Shown here: one piece after another, positions 6,685 through 10,647 of the stretch
How positions within the stretch are numbered: position 1 is the first letter of the stretch
Layout: every line of letters starts with the position of its first letter
Assembly (NCBI GenBank): GCA_015711775.1
Contig: JACVJB010000015.1
Coordinates: 1 to 10,647 of the forward strand
Source of the DNA: Actinomycetota bacterium
GTDB taxonomy: Bacteria > Actinomycetota > Humimicrobiia > Humimicrobiales > Humimicrobiaceae
Reading direction: 5' to 3'
Length of the DNA: 10,647 nt
Program-made: the position numbers and the translations under genes
The notes under the pieces: generated by a model
The model's database searches: none
What the model was told of the DNA's origin: nothing
The model's input: the letters and a program-made list of their open reading frames with translations, nothing else

Positions 6685-8190
6685 TCAGTTATACTGTCTT
6701 GAATTTAAAGAAGACTTATTATTCTGAAGGCTGGTGTTTATAACATTTAAAAAGTCCGCATTGGTTTTTGTTTTATGCATATAATCAATTAACTGTTCCA
6801 GGGCAACTTCAGGTTCTTTCTCATGTATTATCCTCCTGAGCTTCCATACCTGTGCAGCCTCTTCATCCTCCATTAAGAGCTCTTCTTTACGTGTTCCGGA
6901 ACGCAATATATCAATTGCCGGGAAAATCCTCTTATCAGCAAGTTTTCTGTCAAGATTAATTTCCATATTGCCTGTTCCTTTGAATTCCTCGAATATAACA
7001 TCGTCCATGCGGCTGCCGGTATCAATTAATGCCGTGGCAAGTATTGTCAGGCTGCCGCCATCTTCAATATTGCGGGCGGCTCCAAAAAACCTTTTCGGCG
7101 GAAACAGCGCTGTTGAATCAACGCCGCCGGAAAGCACCCTTCCGCTTGCAGGGATTGAAAGATTATATGCTCTTGCAAGCCTTGTTATGCTGTCAAGCAG
7201 TATAAGCACATCTTTTCCATGTTCAACAAGCCTTTTTGCCCTCTGCAGCACAAGTTCTGAAACCTGTACATGGTTTTCCGAAGGCTGGTCAAAGGTTGAG
7301 CTAATAACTTCCCCTTTTACTGAGCGCTCCATATCGGTTACTTCCTCGGGCCTTTCATCAACAAGCAGGACCATTATATATACTTCAGGATTATTTGTAG
7401 CAACGCTATTTGCAATATCCTTCAGTATTGTTGTTTTTCCAGCTTTTGGCGGCGAAACAATAAGACCCCTCTGCCCTTTTCCAATTGGCGCAATAAGGTC
7501 AATTATTCTTGCTGTAAGATTATGGTGTGTGGTCTCAAGCCACAGTCTTTCCAGTGGATAAATTGGCGTTAAAGTCTCAAAAGGTTTTCTTTTTCTGATT
7601 GCTTCAGGATCGCTGTCATTTACTTTTTCAATCCGCAGAAGCGCATTATATTTTTCATTATCCTTTGGCGGCCTTACAACACCAAATACTTCATCGCCCT
7701 GCCTTAAATGAAACCGTCTTATCTGTGACTGGGATACATAAATATCATTTGGCCCCTGCAGATAACCGTTTGACCTTAAGAAACCGTAACCCTCAGACAA
7801 AATATCAAGAATTCCCTTCATTTTTTCTTCATAAACTTCAATTTCAGCCTCTGCTTTCTTTTCCGGCGCTGCTGAAGTAGATTTTTCCTTTTCATCTTTT
7901 CCAGTTTCAGCAACTGCTGCAGCTTCAACAGGCATTGATTCTTCAACCGACTGCACAACTGGTTCCTGGTTTTCAGCAGATGGCTGTTGACCTGCAATTA
8001 TTTCTTCCTGTATAAATCCGGCTTCCGGCTGTTCAGAACCTTTAGCATGCGCAGATATTTTTTCAATAAGGGCGTCCTTTTTTAAAGTTGAGATCCCCGA
8101 AATCTTTAGTTCTTTTGCAAGTTCCTTAAGACTGGCCAGAGTCATAGCTTCAAGCTTGCCGCTGCTTAAATCTTTTTTTTCTTCCAGCAA
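6685..8190 (-). CDS. rho: Transcription termination factor Rho
   Basis: Rho is the hexameric RNA-dependent ATPase helicase that ends transcription of untranslated RNA. The 501-residue product has the SAP-like Rho N domain (about 12-48), then a linker of about 70 residues rich in Ala, Glu, Gln and Pro (about 50-118) which makes it longer than the 419-residue E. coli protein. The cold-shock RNA-binding domain follows (about 124-190: [20 protein letters not shown]). The ATPase core has Walker A PPKAGKT (247-253), the catalytic Glu279 in VDERPEEV, Walker B VLILLD (328-333), the Q-loop region [10 protein letters not shown], the R-loop SGGVDSTAL (354-362) and the arginine finger in [18 protein letters not shown] (Arg394). 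The TTG start is supported by AAAGGAG nine nt upstream. The disordered linker resembles those of many actinobacterial and some other Rho proteins. It has its own terminator. Confidence 0.96.
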   Translation of the reverse strand: MLEEKKDLSSGKLEAMTLASLKELAKELKISGISTLKKDALIEKISAHAKGSEQPEAGFIQEEIIAGQQPSAENQEPVVQSVEESMPVEAAAVAETGKDEKEKSTSAAPEKKAEAEIEVYEEKMKGILDILSEGYGFLRSNGYLQGPNDIYVSQSQIRRFHLRQGDEVFGVVRPPKDNEKYNALLRIEKVNDSDPEAIRKRKPFETLTPIYPLERLWLETTHHNLTARIIDLIAPIGKGQRGLIVSPPKAGKTTILKDIANSVATNNPEVYIMVLLVDERPEEVTDMERSVKGEVISSTFDQPSENHVQVSELVLQRAKRLVEHGKDVLILLDSITRLARAYNLSIPASGRVLSGGVDSTALFPPKRFFGAARNIEDGGSLTILATALIDTGSRMDDVIFEEFKGTGNMEINLDRKLADKRIFPAIDILRSGTRKEELLMEDEEAAQVWKLRRIIHEKEPEVALEQLIDYMHKTKTNADFLNVINTSLQNNKSSLNSRQYN

Positions 8191-8460
8191 TTTATAGTGC
8201 TCCTTTCAAAAAATCCCGCTTATTAATTATAGATGGGATTATTTTTTAAATGATAGTTAAAAAGATTTGTAAAATTTTAAAATGAAAAATTATTTTAATT
8301 ATAGGAGTTAAATGATTCCTTAATGTTTAATTTCGCTATATTTCCAGAACAAATGAATAAAAAATGAAAAATGAAGATTGCCTCTATCCTCACAACTTTA
8401 TTACCTGTATTGTGAAGATATTATCCACATATTAAAAAAAATGCAAGGAAAATTTTTTTT
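8191..8460. other. Intergenic region upstream of rho
   Basis: No gene is seen in this strongly AT-rich gap. It must hold the leftward rho promoter. One possibility is TTGCAT (8446-8441) with TAATAT 17 nt further on, but both boxes are weak; a lone TATAAT occurs twice closer to rho without a -35. It also holds a perfect dyad TCACAA-N14-TTGTGA (8390-8415), a consensus DnaA box TTATCCACA (8421-8429) and the rho ribosome binding site AAAGGAG (8200-8206). A leader of up to about 220 nt for rho is possible; Rho genes are often autoregulated through their leaders. Confidence 0.4.
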
Positions 8461-8492
8461 AGCCGGACATTTTTTATAACAAATGCCCGGCT
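8461..8492 (-). terminator. Hairpin just after the trpB stop, possible terminator
   Basis: A 12-bp stem AGCCGGGCATTT/AAATGTCCGGCT with one G-U pair and a short AU loop lies 7 nt after the tandem TAA TAA stops. In the leftward direction it is followed by an A-run and then four Us, not by a classical U-tract, so efficiency as an intrinsic terminator is doubtful. It may act as a 3' stabilising structure, or with Rho. Confidence 0.5.
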
Positions 8493-8499
8493 TTAATTA

Positions 8500-9870
8500 T
8501 TAGCCTACCTGTGGCAGTTTTTTAAGGGATTCTTTTATCTTCTCTTCAGGATAAGCAAAATCTTCTATTTTACCGTCAAGATATGCCTCGTATGCGCCAA
8601 GGTCAAGATGCCCATGGCCGCTGAAATTAAATACTATTGTTTTTCCCTGGCCGCTTTCTTTGCATTTAAGCGCCTCATCTATTGCGGTCCTTATTGCATG
8701 TGTGGTCTCAGGCGCGGGAATTATGCCTTCAGTCTTGGCAAATATGATGCCGGCTGTAAAAGCTGCAGTCTGGGGTATTGAAACAGCATCTATGATTTTT
8801 TCATTTACAAGAAGGCTCACCTGCGGAGCCATTCCATGATACCTGAGCCCTCCTGCATGAATGCCGGCAGGCACGAAATCATGTCCCAGCGTATACATTT
8901 TTGCAATAGGCGCCATTTTTGCAGTATCACCATAATCGTATGCAAAGGGACCTTTTGTAAGCGTCGGGCATGCATCAGGCTCTACAGCTATAATCTTTAC
9001 ATTGCTGCCTTTCATCTTGTCGGCAACAAACGGGAACGTAAAACCTCCGAAATTGCTTCCTCCGCCTACGCAACCTATCAGGATATCCGGGGCATCTCCT
9101 GCTATTTCAAGTTGTTTTTTTGTTTCAAGGCCCACAATTGTCTGGTGCAGAAGCACATGGTTTAGGACACTTCCAAGAGAGTATTTTGTGTGACCCCCGC
9201 TTTTAACGGCATCTTCAACTGCTTCGCTTATAGCTATTCCAAGTGAGCCGGGCGAGTCTGGGTCCTGGGCAAGTATCGCTCTTCCTGCATCTGTTCTGTC
9301 TGTAGGTGAAGGAAATACCTCTGCGCCCCACATCCTTATCATAGTTTTTCTGTAAGGTTTCTGATTATAGCTTACTTTTACCATATATACTGTCACGTCA
9401 AGGTCAAACAGGCTGCCGGCAAAAGAAAGGGCGCTTCCCCACTGGCCTGCGCCTGTTTCAGTTGTCAGCCTTGTTGTGCCTTCTTTCTTATTATAGTATG
9501 CCTGCGCAATTGCAGTGTTTGGCTTGTGGCTTCCTGCAGGGCTTACGCTTTCATTCTTATAGTAGATTTTTGCAGGTGTGTCCAGGTATTTTTCAAGCCT
9601 GTCTGCGCGAACCAGCGGAGTTGGCCTCCACATCCTGTAAATTTCTATCAGTTCTTTGGGAATGTCTATAAATCTGTCCATCGATACTTCCTGCATTATA
9701 AGCTCCATTGGAAAAAGCATTGAAAGATCATCGGGCGTAAGCGGCTTGCCTGTCTGCGGGTGCAGGGGCGGGTCAAGCGGTTTTGGAAGATCCGGGTTAA
9801 TGTTATACCATTGCCTGGGCATATCCTTTTCAGATAAATATATCTTTTTTTCTCTTTCATCTAAAGTCAT
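8500..9870 (-). CDS. trpB: Tryptophan synthase beta-like protein, TrpB2 type
   Basis: This PLP enzyme condenses indole and serine to tryptophan. The 456-residue length and the N-terminal extension ([11 protein letters not shown], then [15 protein letters not shown]) mark the TrpB2 (TrpB-like) class rather than the roughly 400-residue TrpB1 that pairs with TrpA. Seen: the Schiff-base Lys116 in [15 protein letters not shown] (106-119), [12 protein letters not shown] (137-148), where TrpB1 has a GAGQHG-type motif, and the phosphate-binding GGGSNFGG (269-276). No trpA or other trp gene is next to it, as is common for TrpB2, which can work without TrpA and may salvage indole. The ATG follows AAGGAG at a 10-nt spacing. 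A Trp-specific T-box lies about 360 nt upstream in the same direction, indicating induction when tRNA-Trp is uncharged. Confidence 0.9.
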   Translation of the reverse strand: MTLDEREKKIYLSEKDMPRQWYNINPDLPKPLDPPLHPQTGKPLTPDDLSMLFPMELIMQEVSMDRFIDIPKELIEIYRMWRPTPLVRADRLEKYLDTPAKIYYKNESVSPAGSHKPNTAIAQAYYNKKEGTTRLTTETGAGQWGSALSFAGSLFDLDVTVYMVKVSYNQKPYRKTMIRMWGAEVFPSPTDRTDAGRAILAQDPDSPGSLGIAISEAVEDAVKSGGHTKYSLGSVLNHVLLHQTIVGLETKKQLEIAGDAPDILIGCVGGGSNFGGFTFPFVADKMKGSNVKIIAVEPDACPTLTKGPFAYDYGDTAKMAPIAKMYTLGHDFVPAGIHAGGLRYHGMAPQVSLLVNEKIIDAVSIPQTAAFTAGIIFAKTEGIIPAPETTHAIRTAIDEALKCKESGQGKTIVFNFSGHGHLDLGAYEAYLDGKIEDFAYPEEKIKESLKKLPQVG

Positions 9871-10059
9871 ATTGATTCATCTCCTTATGTTTTTATATTT
9901 GCTGATTATAATCTTGTTTTTTTCTATTGTTAATTTTTTTAACCTTATACTAAGCTAAATAAATTTTATATTTTATTTTTTAAGTCTATAAAATATTCTT
10001 ATACACATTTGTTCCGGAAGTTATTATGCCCAATAGCAAATATTCCGGATAATTCTTTA

Positions 10060-10080
10060 TTTGAGCTTTCTCAGCTCAAA
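10060..10080 (-). repeat. Perfect 8-bp hairpin in the trpB upstream region
   Basis: TTTGAGCT and AGCTCAAA form a perfect 8-bp inverted repeat around a 5-nt loop. No U-tract follows in either direction, so it is not an intrinsic terminator. It overlaps the end of the short leader-like frame at 10071-10118. Two TTCCGGA copies (10012-10018 and 10043-10049) lie next to it. Confidence 0.5.
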
Positions 10081-10118
10081 GTCCATAAGAACTGCCGTGG
10101 TGTTTCCCTAAACGACAT
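10071..10118 (-). CDS. Possible 15-residue leader peptide upstream of trpB
   Basis: An ATG at 10118 preceded by AAAGGTG at a good spacing opens a 15-codon frame (MSFRETPRQFLWTLS) with one tryptophan at position 12, ending at a TGA inside the perfect hairpin. A Trp codon just before a hairpin upstream of a Trp enzyme recalls attenuation peptides. A single Trp codon, the absence of a following terminator and the presence of a T-box upstream all weaken the case. It may be a chance frame. Confidence 0.2.
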   Translation of the reverse strand: MSFRETPRQFLWTLS

Positions 10119-10230
10119 TTTAATCACCTTTGCCTTTCAAGTTTAAAAAATCTTATTATTTATATATGAATTTATGAAATCAGTTAAATCTGTTTTTTAA
10201 TAAAAACTATGCTTCTGCATACCTTCCCTT

Positions 10231-10281
10231 AAAAACAAAAAACCTCTGACATCCCTACAGTAAATGTAGAGACGAGAGGTT
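10231..10281 (-). terminator. T-box-controlled intrinsic terminator
   Basis: Leftward, AACCTCT (10281-10275) pairs with AGAGGTT (10247-10241), extended by an inner 10-bp stem CGTCTCTACA/TGTAGGGATG with two wobble pairs. It is followed by the U-rich run TTTTTTGTTTTT. It lies directly after the T-box core, as in canonical T-box switches. Confidence 0.9.
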
Positions 10282-10515
10282 TAATTCCCGCGGTGCCACC
10301 CTACTTCACGGCAAAGCCGTGCTCTTTTAATCAGGTACACTTGATACCTTATCCCATGATAACGGGGGAATCCGTATCGGCATACTTTCTTTTATTCCAG
10401 CATTAATAGATTTGTGCCGATCACCTCACAGGTCCATTCACTCACCAGTAATGCAGCTGCCATCTCACCGCCAGCAGCTCTCTGTATACCACTTAATGAC
10501 TTACTATTCCTGATC
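10231..10515 (-). promoter_or_regulatory. Tryptophan-specific T-box leader
   Basis: Read leftward, this is a full-length T-box RNA of about 285 nt. Stem I carries the AGAGAGC element (near 10480) and a specifier loop GAATGGACC in which the triplet UGG (10434-10436) decodes Trp. A stem II pairing ATCGGCA/TGCCGAT is visible (about 10376-10425). The T-box core AGGGTGGCACCGCGG occupies 10288-10302. Its bulge UGGC (10295-10298) would pair with a tRNA end GCCA, matching the G73 discriminator of bacterial tRNA-Trp. The terminator hairpin follows. Uncharged tRNA-Trp should stabilise the antiterminator and allow transcription toward trpB. T-boxes are typical of Bacillota and some Actinomycetota. The unusual point is the 360-nt gap to the gene. 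Confidence 0.93.
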
Positions 10516-10521
10516 ACAGGC

Positions 10522-10530
10522 TTTATAGCA
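10522..10530 (-). promoter_or_regulatory. Candidate extended -10 promoter of the T-box/trpB transcript
   Basis: Leftward TGCTATAAA matches an extended -10 (TGnTATAAT) with one mismatch. It would start the RNA near 10515, just before stem I. No convincing -35 is seen 17 nt upstream; another TATAAT lies at 10576-10581. Confidence 0.4.
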
Positions 10531-10647
10531 ATATCCAGTTTTCAAAAATGCATGCTTAATACGCCTAAGCTAAAAATTATATTACATTTAAACATATAAT
10601 CAGGAAAATGCAAGCATTTTTTACAAAAAATATTTGAGATTTGATCT
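10531..10647. other. AT-rich region upstream of the T-box promoter
   Basis: No gene is visible. A short hairpin AAAATG-CAAG-CATTTT followed by Ts lies at about 10606-10622 and could be a weak terminator for the plus direction, but no plus-strand gene leads into it. A TATAAT on the minus strand at 10576-10581 lacks a matching -35. Confidence 0.3.

Larger units (their letters stand above)
9943..10146 (+). pseudogene. Possible fragment of a condensation/acyltransferase-like gene
   Basis: On the strand opposite trpB a 67-codon open frame without a good start ends at TAA 10144-10146. Its last third reads FELSQLKVHKNCRGVSLNDILITFAF. This resembles the G-V-S/T-x-N-D-v-L-l-t-A segment of the condensation-domain/alcohol acyltransferase superfamily, where a helix ending in a Gly is followed by this motif. 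No active-site HHxxxD is present. If the resemblance is real, this is a gene relic lodged between the T-box and trpB. The match is short and could be chance in AT-rich DNA. Confidence 0.22.

Noticed and set aside
6968..7561. 197-codon plus-strand frame inside rho.
   Set aside because: Antisense shadow of the well-conserved rho ATPase coding region, with a Ser/Pro/Leu-rich composition and no recognisable domain.
8390..8415. CRP-type operator from the TCACAA...TTGTGA dyad.
   Set aside because: The half-sites are in the opposite order to TGTGA-N6-TCACA and the spacer is wrong.
9656..9958. 100-codon plus-strand frame over the trpB start with a hydrophobic tail.
   Set aside because: Mostly antisense to trpB; the hydrophobic end arises from T-rich intergenic DNA. 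No ribosome binding site stands out.
8421..10007. Replication origin suggested by two DnaA boxes (8421-8429 and 9999-10007).
   Set aside because: Only two consensus boxes about 1.6 kb apart, with a gene between them; no cluster, no AT-rich unwinding element tied to them, and no dnaA, dnaN or recF nearby.
10060..10146. Riboswitch (for example TPP, because of CTGAGA in the hairpin) upstream of trpB.
   Set aside because: The other conserved TPP elements are absent, and no known riboswitch consensus could be matched across the region.

Overview
The window is an AT-rich, gene-dense bacterial chromosome segment dominated by translation, transcription and one-carbon genes. The set rho, rpmE, thyX, DUF1385, prfA, prmC, plus a YrdC-family gene and glyA, is a conserved neighbourhood of monoderm bacteria (Bacillota and Actinomycetota). 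The placement of prfA before prmC, the DUF1385 (YqhQ-like) membrane protein, a T-box leader and a flavin-dependent thymidylate synthase fit a low-GC monoderm, either a deep Bacillota lineage or a low-GC actinobacterial lineage. The sequence alone does not decide between them. TTG is a frequent start codon (glyA, prmC, rho and the small remnant gene).

Left region (1-2011, rightward): a YrdC/Sua5-family gene cut by the window edge, then glyA behind a good promoter and a strong ribosome binding site. Junction (2012-2476): a small leftward gene that looks like an internal-deletion fusion of a ribbon-helix-helix antitoxin start and a PIN toxin end. Central block (2477-8190, leftward): rho with its own intrinsic terminator, then rpmE-thyX-DUF1385-prfA-prmC tightly packed, with 1-nt spacing, an 8-nt ATGAATAA overlap and short gaps. 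Right region (8191-10647, leftward): a TrpB2-type tryptophan synthase beta-like gene preceded by about 360 nt of non-gene DNA and then a complete T-box leader. The specifier triplet is UGG and the tRNA-end-binding bulge is UGGC; both point to tRNA-Trp.

Functionally, RF1 (prfA) and its methyltransferase (prmC), ribosomal protein L31 and Rho form an expression-machinery module. ThyX and GlyA both use the methylene-tetrahydrofolate pool, GlyA making it and ThyX consuming it for dTMP. The TrpB2 gene appears to be switched on by uncharged tRNA-Trp.

No undescribed defence or mobile system is evident. The points most worth a second look are: the toxin-antitoxin fusion remnant at the junction where the YrdC-glyA pair is inverted relative to the usual cluster; the substituted nucleotide-site motifs of the YrdC protein; and the long unexplained stretch between the Trp T-box and trpB, which holds a perfect hairpin, a possible leader peptide and, on the other strand, a possible gene fragment.
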